A stretch of 64,000 nucleotides of DNA from Clytia hemisphaerica (lineage: Eukaryota > Cnidaria > Hydrozoa > Leptothecata > Clytiidae). The notes beneath the pieces were generated by a model. That model worked only from the letters and a program-made list of their open reading frames with translations, had not been told where the DNA came from and did not search any database. The DNA lies in NCBI GenBank assembly GCA_902728285.1, contig CACVBU010001294.1:1364001-1428000 (forward strand), written 5' to 3'. The position numbers and the translations under genes were made by a program. Each line of letters starts with the position of its first letter. The first letter of the stretch is position 1. Positions 1 to 11,226 of the stretch are shown here, one piece after another.

Positions 1-2
1 GT

Positions 3-1037
3 AAAGACCAATATGCTAAGGCCACTGAAACTGTTCCCATTGAAAAGAGTGAGGTAAATTTTCCCTTTGACAAAAAAAACCCATACACTTCACCTATCAT
101 TTCTCGGACACAATTTCCTCTTAAGCTAGCTTATGCTTGTACAGTGCACAAAGTTCAAGGATTGACTTTGGATTCAGTAGTCGTTAGTTTTGACCTTGCA
201 AGGCAAAGAAAGTTCAATGCTGGTCAAATGTATGTTGCAATGAGCAGAGTGAAAAATTTAAATGGTTTGTACTTTACTGGTCAATATCGACGTAGTGCTT
301 TTGTCTGTAGTGATAAAGTTAGTGAAGAATACACACGATTGCGTCAGAACAAAGTTGAAAGAGTTGCAGATATTATGAGGTGCAGTTCTAATTTAAATGT
401 TTGCCTATTGAATGTAAGATCTTTAAAACGACATGCAGTTGATATTCAAAAGGACAGATTTTTGTATGAAAATGATTTGTTATGTCTGACAGAGACACAG
501 ATGAGTTATGAGCATTCTGAGGAAGACAAACAAAGTATTCATGAAAAGCTTCCTTATTATATTCTTAGTCATAATATTGACCAGCATAAATTCAACAGTG
601 TTACTGTCTGTCATTCTCCTTCTTTTATTGACATTGATGAGTATGATCATTCATCATGCTTTTCTCTTGTAAAATTTAGAAAAGCTGAATTTACTGAAAA
701 GGAATTTTGTGTTTTGGTTCTCTATAAAAGTTCAAGAATTCAACGTGATGTGTTCTGTTACAATCTTGCTCAATTTATTGAAAGATACACAATTGATATC
801 ATTTTAGGAGACTTCAACATGGACGGCTTTGAAATGGAGCATGATCAATTGTTGGCTGACATTCTCCAAGATTATGATTTAGTTCCGAACTTTCCAACAC
901 ATATCGATGGGAAAATGCTTGATCAAATTTGGACACATAAGGAATTGGTGCACGAGTATGGTATTGAAGTTATTCGTAAATGTGTGAACTTATCCGATCA
1001 TGATGGAATCAAATTATCGCTGACTTTGCTAGCTTAG
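3..1037 (+). CDS. Helitron/Helentron-type helicase C-terminus fused to endonuclease domain (5' partial)
   Basis: The reading frame is open from the window edge to a TAG at 1035-1037, so the start lies upstream. The first ~100 residues carry the last helicase motifs of the PIF1-like helicase found in Helitron Rep-Hel proteins: a VHKVQGLTLDSVVVSFD stretch followed by GQMYVAMSRVKN. After a short linker comes an endonuclease/exonuclease/phosphatase (EEP) fold domain: LNVCLLNVRSL at its start, LCLTETQ with the acidic residue, GDFNMD, and a closing LSDHDG motif. A C-terminal EEP domain after the helicase is the hallmark of the Helentron/Helitron2 branch, which replicates by a rolling-circle type mechanism. 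The Rep nuclease and most of the helicase lie outside the window. No internal stop is seen in the visible part. No clear Helitron 3' terminus was found downstream; a small palindrome sits near 1050. Confidence 0.88.
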   Translation, partial: KDQYAKATETVPIEKSEVNFPFDKKNPYTSPIISRTQFPLKLAYACTVHKVQGLTLDSVVVSFDLARQRKFNAGQMYVAMSRVKNLNGLYFTGQYRRSAFVCSDKVSEEYTRLRQNKVERVADIMRCSSNLNVCLLNVRSLKRHAVDIQKDRFLYENDLLCLTETQMSYEHSEEDKQSIHEKLPYYILSHNIDQHKFNSVTVCHSPSFIDIDEYDHSSCFSLVKFRKAEFTEKEFCVLVLYKSSRIQRDVFCYNLAQFIERYTIDIILGDFNMDGFEMEHDQLLADILQDYDLVPNFPTHIDGKMLDQIWTHKELVHEYGIEVIRKCVNLSDHDGIKLSLTLLA

Positions 1038-2949
1038 AATACCCGTCAGAGGCGATTCCCGGCGGGACAAGGGGGGGGGGGGGGTGGAAACTGGGGTGGT
1101 GGATGATCTCAACTTTCTGATGATTAGTTTTGAGTGGTCAAAATTGCAGGAAGTAAAAAAAATTATCTCAAATAAAAAGGGTATAGTATCCCTTTTCTCC
1201 TATAGCAAATTCTACCTAACTTAAAAATTAATCATCAGAAAATTAGCCAACGATTCAGAAACATTTGCTTACTGTATGTTGTCATAGGTGCTTCTTTATG
1301 AACAGTTTGAAGTGATCAAATGAATTTTTTTGTGATAGACTGAGTAAACTAGGAATACTCTTTAAAGCAATGATGTTATCGAAAATCTGTTAATATGATA
1401 TCAGTACAGGTTTGATTCTGGATAAAATGAACTTTGTAATTAAGGATTGAAGCTTAACTCTGTTGGAAATATGCAATTAAGGTCATCCCACCACCCCGTC
1501 CATTCTTATGTAAGTTTTCTGACGTTTAAAGACTATTCTTAAAAGACATTTATTCTTTGGGGAGGAAGGCTTTTTTTCTGCATTAACCAAAAGGAGGGCT
1601 CTGTTGAATTTGACATTTGCAGATGAAGTTGGGGAGGGTGTGAGAAATGGGTCAAATATGTGTGAGTGTCTTTTATGGATGGTCTATGGTAGAAAAAAAT
1701 CTATAGACAAAGGACAATTAGTTTAAAGATGCCTTTCATTAATTCATTTTTGATTACTATCTCGTCAGGAAACTTACATACCTATGGATATGGCATTTAA
1801 TGTATTATTTTATTTATTGTATTATTTATTTCTATTTTTATATTATTTATTCCTATTTTTTATATTTATCATTTTTCTTCTGTTTTTCATAATTATTAGA
1901 TTTTTTCAAATTATTATATTCAAAACAAAGTAATATTTCTACCATTTTTTAATAGGTTTTTGTTAATTGTTTTATTATTTTCTTGTATTCTTTTTGTTAT
2001 TCATTTGCCTACTCAAAAATCAAAAAGACTGTTACAGAGTTTAAAAAATAGACAATATGGAAAAATATGGAATGAAAAAATATGGAAGTGCATTGCAAGT
2101 GAATTGATTCATCTATATATGTATGCATTTTGGTTGATATTATAAGGATAATTATGGAAACGTTGAATAGTGGTATAAGTGGATATATATTTCTATTTTG
2201 GAATTATTACAATTGATGTAATCGCTTATCCTAATGCAGCTTAAATTCATTGAATCTCAAAATATCCTAAATCGTCGTCATTTTCAGTCTTTATTAACAA
2301 AGAGTCGAATGAATGGCTTCGAAAATTTTCATTACAATCACCAACATTCGATACAATCGCCAACATTCGATACAATAGCCAACATCGATACTGCAAAATA
2401 TGCGCTTAAAGTCATTGTATCATAATCGTTTCATCCGATTTTCACAATATGCTGTATTTGCTCATTGGAAACATAAAATTTTATGATTTTCAGCATTTCT
2501 ATAGTAAATCAACTGTCACGCTCAGCCACCAACTGACCATTGATAATACAAAAATAACAATTCTTATCACGATTTCCATGATTCCACTGTGACTTCTTCG
2601 ACGTACGTATCCAGACTTGACCTCAATCTTCGAAATGTCTGGTGATTTGTTCCTGTTGAAAAAAAAAAAAACGTTTTGGTATGTAAACTTTGTATGGTTT
2701 GATTACTCGAAATGTGACATTTAGGTAAACGAAACACTGAGAACTAGTTTTTATTATTTTGGAAGCCGGAAATCCACCGGATGTGAAAAAAAGCCAAATT
2801 TGCACAATACTTGTAAATTTGTAAATTGCTAGCTATGTTCTATGGACTATGTACTATCGAAATTTTGGAATTACGAATACTTGGAAATATAATTTTTAAA
2901 TTCATGAAATCCAAACTCAAGTTACCCGTTTTTGCCCCTGTACCAACCT
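1038..2949. other. Intergenic, AT-rich, no gene recognised
   Basis: Short open frames here look like chance. A G-run follows the Helitron ORF at about 1070-1085. GGGGTGGTGGATGATC near 1093 and a near reverse complement near 1486-1501 could mark a roughly 400-bp MITE, but the match is short. Positions 1790-1890 are a low-complexity TTATTT-type tract. Confidence 0.4.
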
Positions 2950-3361
2950 CAGGGTGGCCAGCGATACTGGAAATACTTGAAAATACTTGAATATACTGGA
3001 GAAAAAAATTGATACTTGATTATACTTGAAATTTTGATAAAAGTGTTATTTTTCAGTATATACTGGAAATGAAAATCTCTAGTACTGGAATATACTTGAT
3101 TTTATCATTCATGATGCCGCGGAGGTCAAATCCTGGATTGATGTCCAGCGCAGGATAACTCACCACCCTTTTTCTTTATATTGTTTGTTAATATCCTTTT
3201 TCGTCGAGTCGATTTTAGTCGAGTATGTACTTGAATATACTTATTTTTCTTAGTCCAAGATACTTGAAAATTTTGAAAATATACTTGAAAAATGGAAAAA
3301 ATGTGTGAAAATGTACTTGATTATACTGGAAATTGGATTCCCGAAATCGCTGGCCACCCTG
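2950..3361. mobile_element. MITE with CAGGGTGGCCAGCGAT termini and 5-bp target duplication
   Basis: Both ends carry CAGGGTGGCCAGCGAT as an inverted repeat. AACCT is directly repeated on either side (2945-2949 and 3362-3366), which looks like a 5-bp target-site duplication. The interior is dominated by degenerate tandem copies of an ATACTTGAAA/ATACTGGA motif on both flanks, so the element can fold. It encodes nothing. The CAGGGTGGCC start recalls hAT elements, but hAT duplications are 8 bp, so I leave the superfamily open. Confidence 0.75.
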
Positions 3362-3567
3362 AACCTGTATTTTCCTGTTCATTTAAAAACGAAAGCAGAT
3401 TTTCGGCTAGAATGAAAGATAACTTTTCTACGAATTGCTTGGAATCTCGAATCTTGTCTTTCAAGTTCAAAATATTGGATATTTTCGACCGGAAATGGCG
3501 TAGAATTTTACCTTGCCTTTCGTTCTAAACTCACTCAAATAGGTTTATCTTATTAATTTTCGGCAGT

Positions 3568-3870
3568 CCCGGGTGGGGGGGGGGGGTGTACTAGGGCAAA
3601 ATGGGTTACGGGGATGCTCCGCTGGTCAGGGTACCTTTTTTAACCTCCATGAGTCCCAGGTAGGGTCGCAAAAACACCAAAATAGAAAAATCAGTCCCTC
3701 GTAGGGTGCCTATTTTTGGAAAATTTGGGGGAAAAGTAGAAAATTTTGGAATTTTAGTCCCATTCAGGATCACTTTTTCGCAAATTTCGAGTCCCACATA
3801 GGGTCCATTTTTCGATCCTCAGCGGAGCACCCCCTCGGTCGACAAGGGTAGTACCCCCCCCCCCCCTGGG
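3568..3870. mobile_element. G/C-tract MITE family, copy 1
   Basis: Starts CCCGGGTGGGG...TGTACTAGGG and ends with GTAGTACCCC...CTGGG. Inside, GGATGCTCCGCTG (about 3613) is mirrored by CAGCGGAGCACCCC (about 3820). One of six related copies in the window. No target duplication is recognisable for this copy. It is non-coding; the short frames across it are by-products of the repeats. Confidence 0.7.
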
Positions 3871-5874
3871 TCCGCATTCCTCTTCAAGTTTTAATTGTGT
3901 GAATTGTTCTCCAAGGATTTCAATGTTCTTTTCTTCTTCGTCTTATTTAAGGCGAAATTTTCGACTTCTAGTCGTCTTGTTTAATCTCAGAAGAGATTGT
4001 CAAATTTGGAAATGTAAACGGTATAAGCAGGTTTAAACAGAAAATCTTTGAAAAAAATATTGTGATTACATAACAACGATTGTCTTGTGAAATAAATCAT
4101 TTCTCGAAGCAATGCATAAGTAATGTCAAATTTGCCTTGGTTTGTTGCGTGTGATTATGGGTTTCTAAACCCCTGACTAGGTGAGTTGTTTAGTGGTGAT
4201 TTAAAATGAATTAATTTCCTCCTCCTTTTCCTAGTTTATTTTAATTCGTATATTCTATTGCTACTGGATACAGTTTTTTCTTTTCAGTTGAATTGAGTTA
4301 TTTACATCCAAATTTTTAAGGCATCCATTGGCTTTTCTTTTAGCTTGACACTTCTGGAAAATTCCAAGTGACCGATTGTCAACAAGCATGGCGTTGAAGC
4401 TAAAGTGACATAGCAAAGCAAAGACTAGTAATCTTTTCAGTAATAATTAATGGATAAGAGTGATCTCTTCTCCCCGACTAGGTACTTTTGAGAAAGAGCA
4501 TGAACTTTAAGATGTTTTTTTGTCGATTTTTCTAAGGAATTGTACTATGATAATAGAAAATGATCCAAAATTAGTCTTGCCTATGTCGTCCAAATGGAAA
4601 CAACTGACGCATTGACGTTGTTACATTTGAAAACCCATCGTTGGCCCGCTCACTAGATTGGGGTATCGATTTCTACATTTCAACAACTAACCACAACTCA
4701 CGACATTTTTAGGCTATCAATCGGCAAAAAGCAAGGCTTTCGACCGCTGAAACTTACTAATACAACCTAATCTGACCATCTAGCTTTGTTTGCAGACAAC
4801 ACACCAACTCGACTTCATCTCTTTCAACAAGCAGCTGCTATTTCAACTCTTAAAAGACAAAAGCTATAAAATGGTTTCCCCATGTAAGTTCAGTACTTCA
4901 TGTCGATATTACTAAGAAAATTCTGATAAACTTCACATTCCACGTGACCGATTAGAGGAGAACTTCACAATAATATGATTGAGCCAATATGACCTTTATA
5001 TATCCCTGGACCAAGCTATGTCCGCTATCTTTGATCGTTGATCGAAGTGTTTTTTGAATTGGTACCCATAAAGAAGCCATTGCAGTGTTAAAAATTAAAT
5101 TAACGTCTAACGGCGCTACATCATCAAAAGTATTCGAGGGAAAGTACATCTAGCGCTCTCGATGCATTTACACTGATACTGAGTAGTGCTGCCATTAGGG
5201 TACCACTCCGATCAAAGATTTTGCTTAGCCGGGATTGAGAAACTTGGTCCAGGGTAAATGAAGGTCAGTGGATAGAGCCAATGGTATTACATATAACAAT
5301 GACTGACTAGGTGAGCTTTAAAGTGGTAATTTTTTCTGTTGCTATTCTACATTCTTTGGGTGTAGTAATATGTATATAGCACTTCTACTGATTAGTTTTT
5401 GTTTGAAATTGTTGCTTTGAAACTGAAGAATTTATGGACAAAGTTAAAGCCATTTTTTATCTTGCATAGTCTTGAGCATTCTGCGTGTTAATCTTGAAAA
5501 TCCTTTTAAAAGGGCTCAATGAAAGATGACACTCAACCAATGAAGTAGAAGCCGAAGGCTAGAAGTCAATCTCTTTGGTAGGAATTGAAGCCAACAAATC
5601 CTACCAAAGTTGCGCGGCCTTGAGCGGCTCGCCTGGTTTTTACACAAATGACAGATTGAAACTAAAATTTACCGCTAAATTTCGAAAAAAATATCAATCG
5701 TAAACAAAGGAATTGCTAGATTCAATCTGTCGTCAAAAATACCGCGCATTTTTTAAGGCTTCACTTTTTCTAGCCTGAGAAAGGTTAGAGATTCTACTGT
5801 AGCCCTTCGGGCTTTAAACTCAATGCACTCAACTTCAAATGTGAAATTATAATGTGTTCTTTTTGATTTTTATA
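3871..5874. other. Intergenic, nothing recognised except small hairpins
   Basis: No credible coding segment. An 11-bp stem (CTTTGGTAGGA and its complement) sits at about 5572-5609. A fragment near 5795-5815 (TAGCCCTTCGGGCTTTA) matches the termini of a MITE family seen complete at 13919-14298 and 39306-39544. Confidence 0.4.
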
Positions 5875-5876
5875 GG

Positions 5877-6183
5877 TGCCTTGATCGATAAGAGCTACAT
5901 GCAATGTAGAAGAAATGGGTAATATTCCCAAAACGCCCATCATATATCGGTGCATTATATTTACATCAAACTCTGTCATTAAAATATGTCATGCCTTTGT
6001 CAGTTTGGCGATGGACACATTTCTCTATTTTCTCTCCACGTGTTTCACTCTGGTGAATGTTGGCAGGAGTATCATGTCAACTTTCCTGATAAAAAACAAC
6101 GAATGATGTATTTGAATGTTGATTCAGAAAACGATCCAACGCTCAGTAAACATGTACCCGATAGGTTATATAATTATAAGTAA
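5877..6183 (+). pseudogene. Exon-like or decayed coding segment, unknown protein
   Basis: A plausible 3' splice site (TTTTTATAG, to 5876) is followed by a frame encoding ALIDKSYMQCRRNG, then a TAA. After a second in-frame stop the same frame reads on from about 5986 to a TAA at 6181-6183, giving CQFGDGHISLFSLHVFHSG and then a hydrophilic tail ending DRLYNYK. The residue composition is protein-like rather than random, and the same frame resumes across two stops, so a decayed gene or two short exons is possible. I do not recognise the family. It could also be chance in AT-rich DNA. Confidence 0.3.
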
Positions 6184-7055
6184 TACCATTATAAGTATAA
6201 GCATTGAAAAATCACACTCTATTTAACGTTTATCGTTTTTAGTGTGTATTATTCTTTGCTACCATATAGAAACCTTGTCAGTATAGTTAGGACTAATTCC
6301 CTCGAGAGTGGGTTACATACCACATGATGGACTGTGAATGATGCACACTTAAAGTAATGGACTTCAATTCTAGCATGAATATCAAGACTGTTAAATTGAA
6401 ATAATTTCATACAAACAAGAATATAACGACCATAATGGGAAAGATCAAAAATCCAATTACGAAAGAATTTACCACTAATCCATATGTCTAAGAGACTTTA
6501 AGCTGCTACAATCATGATCGTAATATTTGAGCAAATAAATTCCATCATTTGCACTATTGATTAGTGCCAATGATTCCATTGACACCGGTGATTCCAAGAA
6601 TCTCCACCATCATATCCATATTCTGTTTCATCATTGTCTTATTCACAAGAACCATCTTCACCAGCATTGCATTAACCAGAACTATCAAATCCATCTTCAG
6701 AATCAATCAGAGTTAATGATATTTCCATTTTGCAACCATCAGGGCCACCGTTTTTAAGTATTTTTTAGTTTTGTTGTTGATTTTTTGTTTTCGTTGTTAA
6801 TTTTTTAGTTTCGTCGTTAAAAAATTAAAGAAGAATCTGAATGGAATTAATGGGCTTCCGTAAATTGATTTGAATTTATTTTGTTTCAGCAACAAAAACA
6901 TCAAACGGAAAATATTTCAAAATAGCGATATTTGATGTGAAGACACGATGAAACATTTTCATGCAATTGAACAAAAATTTTATTTGTTGCAATCGCGAGA
7001 AGATTTGTTTCCGTGTACCCAAAGCTTAAATATATTTTCTGAGAACTTGTATGAC
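6184..7055. other. Intergenic with degenerate minisatellite-like stretch
   Basis: Positions 6560-6730 carry CACCAGAACYATC-like units resembling a worn version of the 30-bp repeats of the neighbouring foldback element (7065-8670), suggesting a related relic. No gene is seen. Confidence 0.4.
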
Positions 7056-7321
7056 CAATCGCGCCGTCGTTACTAAAAGAGGTAACGAGTGGTAGCGAGT
7101 GGTAGCGAGTGGTAACGATGTGGTATCGAGTGGTAACGATGTGGTATCGAGTGGTAACGATGTGGTAACGAGTGGTAACCAGTTGAAAATCGTGACCCTA
7201 AGTCTCCAAATTTGAATTTCTCGATTCTGGTATTTTTGCAACAGATGCTGATGGCTCTTGATGGTTCTGCAGCATGACCTGGCAGATCTGGTGAATGTGC
7301 AGTAGGAATTGGAGATTTAGG

Positions 7322-8068
7322 CGCATGTTATGGTGGAATTGATAGTTCTGGTGAATGTGATGATAAAGTTGGTTGTTTTGGTGAATGAAATGGTGGAATT
7401 AATGGTTCTGATGAATATAATGCTGGTGTTGATGGATCTGGTGAATGCAATGGTAGAGTTGGTGGTTCTAGTGAATGTGATGTTAAAGTTTGTTGTTTTG
7501 GTGAATGTTATAGTGGAGTTAATGATTTTGGTGAATATAATGCTGTTGTTGATGGATCTGGTGAATGCAATGGTGGAGTTGGTAATTCTGGTGAATGCAG
7601 TGGTGGAGTTGGTGGTTCTGGTGAATGTGCAGCAGGAGTTGGTGGTTCTGGCGAATGTTATAGTGGAGTTGGTGGTTCTGGTGAAGGTACAGCAGGACTT
7701 GGCGATTCTGGTGAATGTGCATCAGGAGTTGGTGGTTCTGGTGAATGTGCAGCAGAAGTTGATGGTTCTAGTGAATATGCAGCAGGAGTTGGTGGTTCTG
7801 GTGAATGTGCAGCAGAAGTTGATGGTCCTGGTAAATATAATACTGGTGTTTATAAATCTGGTGAATGCAATTGTGGAGTTGGTGGTTCTGGTGAATATAC
7901 AGTAGGAGTTGGTGATTTTGGTGAATATGCAGCAGGAGTTGGTGGTTCTGATGAATGTACAGCAGGAGTTGATGGTTCTGGTGAATGTGATGGTAAAGTT
8001 GGTTGTTTTGGTGAATGCAATGGTGGATTTGATGGTTTTGGTGAATGTGCATTAGAAGTTGATGCTTC
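7322..8068. repeat. 30-bp minisatellite, left arm of foldback
   Basis: About 25 tandem units of a 30-bp repeat, consensus near GTTGGTGGTTCTGGTGAATG plus ten variable bases, with frequent GCAGCAGGA or GATGGTGGA ends. Because 30 is divisible by three, long open frames appear on both strands (poly ELVVLVNV-like and HQNHQLLLHI-like translations). These are repeat artefacts, not evidence of a protein. Confidence 0.9.
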
Positions 8069-8091
8069 TGGTGAATATGGTGAACATATTC

Positions 8092-8475
8092 ACCAGAATT
8101 GCCACCATCAAATTCACCAGATCCATAAACTCCACTATCATATTCACCAGAACCACCAACTCCTGATGCACATTCACCAGAATCACCAACTACTACTGCA
8201 TATTCACCAGAAGCATCAACTCCTGATGCACATTCACCAGAACCATCAAATCCTGATGCAAATTCACCAGAATCACCAACTACTGCTGCACATTCACCAG
8301 AACCACCAACTCTTGATGCACATTCACCAGAATCACCAACTCCTGGTGCAGAACCTCCAGAACCATCAATTTTTGATTCACATTAACCAAAACCACCAAA
8401 ACCACCAACTCCACATTAATATTCGCATAAATCTCCAATCCCTACTGCACATTCACCAGATCTGCCAGGTCATGC
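8092..8475. repeat. 30-bp minisatellite, right arm (inverted)
   Basis: About 13 units of the same 30-bp repeat in reverse orientation (CATTCACCAGAACCACCAAC plus ten variable bases). The sequence between the arms at 8078-8092 (GTGAATATGGTGAACATATTCAC) is itself nearly palindromic and is the hairpin pivot. Confidence 0.9.
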
Positions 8476-8944
8476 TGCAGAACCTCAAGAGCCATCAGCA
8501 TCTGTTGCGAAAATACCAGAATCGAGAAATTTAAATTTAGAGACTTCGGGTCACCGTTTTCAACTGGTTACAACTCGTTACCTCGTTACCACCTCGTTAC
8601 CACCTCGTTACCACTCGTTACCACCTCGTTACCACATCGTTACCACTCGTTACCTTTTTTAGTAACAACGCAATCGCGCTCTTTTGCACAAAATCAAATA
8701 AAACACTGCATATTTCATTTTTTTTATTTATTTTGGCTTTGAAATGAGAAATTGTTTTGTTCGAGCATCCGCTAAAAAAAATGAAAAAGAAATAGAACTA
8801 ATAGTTACTCAGTTGAAACAAAGAGTCTATGCAATTACAGTTGGGTAAATAAAAAGTAGGTTAATTATTCATACCTTATCACCATATAATAGACCTTATC
8901 GGAGTTTTTTATTTTTCTAAAAAACCGATGTATTGTGGGATTGT

Positions 8945-9215
8945 TTTGGGAGTATTAGGGGGGGGGAGAGTTCAAGGGTTACTGAATTCCGAAATACCGG
9001 CATTTTTTCCCGAATTACCGGAATACCGGACACAATTAACTCCAAATACCGTCACTAAGAATTTTTACATTTCATTTTGGACCTATGTCGTGAGGAAAAG
9101 TATTTCGACTGCAAAAATTTTCAACTGTTATTTGCTCAGTATATCAGACGAACGTTCTAATTTCCAAGTGCTAATAGCGAAGAAGAAGTGAAGTTTAAAG
9201 ACAAAGTGCAACCAT
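8945..9215 (+). repeat. Dispersed repeat rich in TACCGG motifs, copy 1
   Basis: Contains closely spaced ATACCGGNATT motifs, then a unique-looking tail ending AAGTGCAACCATGGTTT. A second copy lies inverted at 40985-41290 with long stretches of near identity (GACGAACGWTCTAATTTCCAAGTG, AATTAACTCCAAATACCGTC). It is a dispersed element fragment. No termini or coding capacity were identified. Confidence 0.65.
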
Positions 9216-9333
9216 GGTTTGTTTCCATATTACAATAGAAATCCTCGAGGGAATTTTATTGTAGTACTCCCGAAACAATCTTACAATGCATCGCTTTTCT
9301 AGAAAAATCAAAAACTCTGATAAATTAATACAG

Positions 9334-9643
9334 TACTCTTAGGTTCCAAATAAACGGGCCCCCCGCTTGTTAATTTTTCGACAATTTTCCAACACCCCGG
9401 GGCTTATTAGGACCCCCCACCCGTTTATTAATTTTCAAAATTTTTTCAACTTTTAGAGAGAAAATCCCTTATTCTGCTCTAAAATAGCCTGATTTTAGCC
9501 TATATTTACTTTATTTTTGGGTTTTCGTAATTACAATTTCCAACCCCCCCGGTGTTTAGATCCCCCCGTTTATTAAGATTTTGAAAATTTTCTAACCCCC
9601 CCCCGTTTATTCAAACCACCCGTTTATTTGGAGCCTAAGAGTA
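9334..9643. mobile_element. MITE with TACTCTTAGG termini
   Basis: TACTCTTAGGTTCCAAATAA on the left and its near-perfect complement on the right (one mismatch in the first 20 bases). Internal CCCCCGTTTATT motifs recur. Partial relatives lie at about 15090-15205 and 60545-60625 (the latter ends TTTGGAACCTAAGAGTAG). Non-coding. Confidence 0.7.
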
Positions 9644-9886
9644 GATCTACCTTTCCCAACTCCATTAAAATTTACCGTGAGTATCACAGCGCGAATAAAT
9701 ATTTTCTATTTGAAAACTTGACCTCTGATACTCAGGGTAATTAAAATTATATCGGAGTAGACAACTATTGGAAAAGTGTTACATATAACAAGAAAAATAT
9801 CTTTTAATTGTTCATCACCATCCTGGTCGAACTTGATTCAAACGTTGTGATTATTTTATATTCTTCAATGGATAAGCAAATCTTAC

Positions 9887-10130
9887 CTTTTACAGAAAAG
9901 TGGTGGTCACCGAAGTCACAGGGGACTACAACATTTTTTTCATAAGTGTTTTCCGCTAAAAATATAAACAAAACAATGAATGGAGAGATGAATGGAATCC
10001 CGTGGACAAATAATAACAGTGCAACGAAATGAACAAGCAAAATATATCGATGGCTAAAGATATTTTGTGTTTTTTTCTGCGTTTTAGCAAAAAAATTATA
10101 AAAATTCAGTGTTTTTTCTTCAATAGACAT
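9887..10130 (-). CDS. Candidate first coding exon of a membrane or secreted protein
   Basis: On the minus strand, ATG at 10130 opens a frame of 81 codons ending at a good 5' splice site (GTAAAAG|GTAAGA, donor at 9881-9886). The product has a basic, Gln/Lys-rich start and then a strongly hydrophobic stretch (about residues 29-58, ILLVHFVALLLFVHGIPFI onward) that could be a signal anchor or an uncleaved signal. It ends with VVVPCDFGDHHFSVK, which looks like the beginning of an Ig-type V domain strand. No matching second exon was found downstream, where repeats dominate. It could be a chance frame. Confidence 0.28.
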
Positions 10131-10450
10131 ATTGATTGAAAATATAAATTGGTTCCAAATATTTTCAACTAGAGTAAGTCATGAAGGAAAGCTTTTTAGT
10201 ACAAAAAAATCTTCTTTTTTTTTCAATTGCAATTAAATACAATGAGGCCTAATGAGCCTAAAGAAATTTTTTTAACAAAAAATCCGAAAATCATGCTTAC
10301 TTTCCCACTGATAGCCCATATCAATGTCGAAAAAACAGGGAAAAGGCAGGAAAGACCATTAAAACCATTAAAAACCAATGTTTCATCGGCAGGTTCAGAT
10401 TTGAAAGAAGATAGATGAATATTGTCGAGTGGACAAAAGAAATGATTCTT

Positions 10451-11157
10451 AAGGGCTCTGTCCATAGTGAATTTTTAATATTTGCCACTTACAAAATATA
10501 AAGTCCTACTTGATGTAGCCCACAAAACTGTGACATGTTATACATTTTCTGTTAGGCCAATTATCCATGAGTCTGAAGTTTTAAAATTGCAATAAAAAAA
10601 TTTGATGAAGAAGAAAATGAAGACTTTTGCAAAGAAGAGTATTTCAACTTTGAAGAGCTTAGTTTCGGCAAGGAAAAAATTTTTTTTTGTGGTAGATGGT
10701 GTATTTTTAATCGAACTAAAAGCAATTTTTCGGAACATTTTTCAAAAAGCTTATTTGCTTCAAAATCTTGAAAATAGTGCTTCTTGACCAATTTTCCATC
10801 CCAATTTTTCTTAGTAAAACAGCCATAACTTTTGATGCATTAATTTAGAAAAATTTTCCGAAAAATTTATAACAGTTCAATTCTTTGCGGACAGTTTGAA
10901 AAAACTTTGAAACAAAAAGGTTAATTACCTATTAAAACTTAGCACTTTTTATAAAAGAAGGTAATGCAACATATTATTAACGTCTTTTTAAAGTTCATAA
11001 CGTCATTTTTGCAATTAAGTTCTTAATTACTCTTAAGGGATTTGATTAAAAAACAATTTATAAAGGCAATTCTTTGTTGAAAGTGTTAAAGAATCTAAAA
11101 ACATAACTTTTATGTTCAAATACTAAAATCAATTTTCCGACTATGGTCAGAGCCCTT
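10451..11157. mobile_element. TTAA-type MITE family, copy 1
   Basis: Termini AAGGGCTCTGTCCATAGT and, inverted, AAGGGCTCTGACCATAGT. About 700 bp, with no coding capacity. It aligns along its full length with 59590-60273. At that second copy the insertion target is clearly TTAA; here the flanks read TTAA (left) and TTAT (right), consistent with one later change. TTAA targeting is typical of piggyBac and Kolobok superfamilies. Confidence 0.8.
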
Positions 11158-11226
11158 ATAGAATATTCATTACAAAAGAAGTTGATTTATTTGCGCTACA
11201 AACATTATCAATACAACTTTTTTTTT

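Larger units (their letters stand above)
7065..8670. mobile_element. Foldback (FB-like) element with minisatellite-filled inverted arms
   Basis: The element is flanked by a perfect 9-bp direct repeat, CAATCGCGC (7056-7064 and 8671-8679). Its two ends are inverted copies: CGTCGTTACTAAAAGAGG on the left against CGTTGTTACTAAAAAAGG on the right. Each arm contains, from outside in, a block of short GGTAACGAGTGGTA-type repeats, about 150 bp of near-identical unique sequence (7190-7320 mirrored by 8460-8560), and a 30-bp minisatellite. The arms meet at a pivot near 8085. They are unequal (about 1.02 and 0.58 kb) because the minisatellite copy number differs. Long tandem-repeat-built inverted arms with 9-bp duplications are the hallmark of Drosophila FB elements, which are linked to the MULE superfamily. 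No transposase is present, so it would be non-autonomous. Confidence 0.85.

Noticed and set aside
3292-3797. Two short frames (78 and 63 codons)
   Set aside because: One overlaps the right end of the 2950-3361 MITE and the other lies within the G/C-tract MITE.
7330-7905. 191-codon frame of repeated ELVVLVNV-like sequence and matching His/Gln-rich frames on the other strand
   Set aside because: They arise from the 30-bp minisatellite, which is a multiple of three and therefore open in several frames; no start context, splice site or conserved domain.
7080-8660. CRISPR array
   Set aside because: Units are directly adjacent without unique spacers, they occur as an inverted pair, and the context is eukaryotic.
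10561-10791. Overlapping Lys/Phe-rich frames on both strands
   Set aside because: They lie within the TTAA-type MITE, which recurs at 59590 without preserving these frames.
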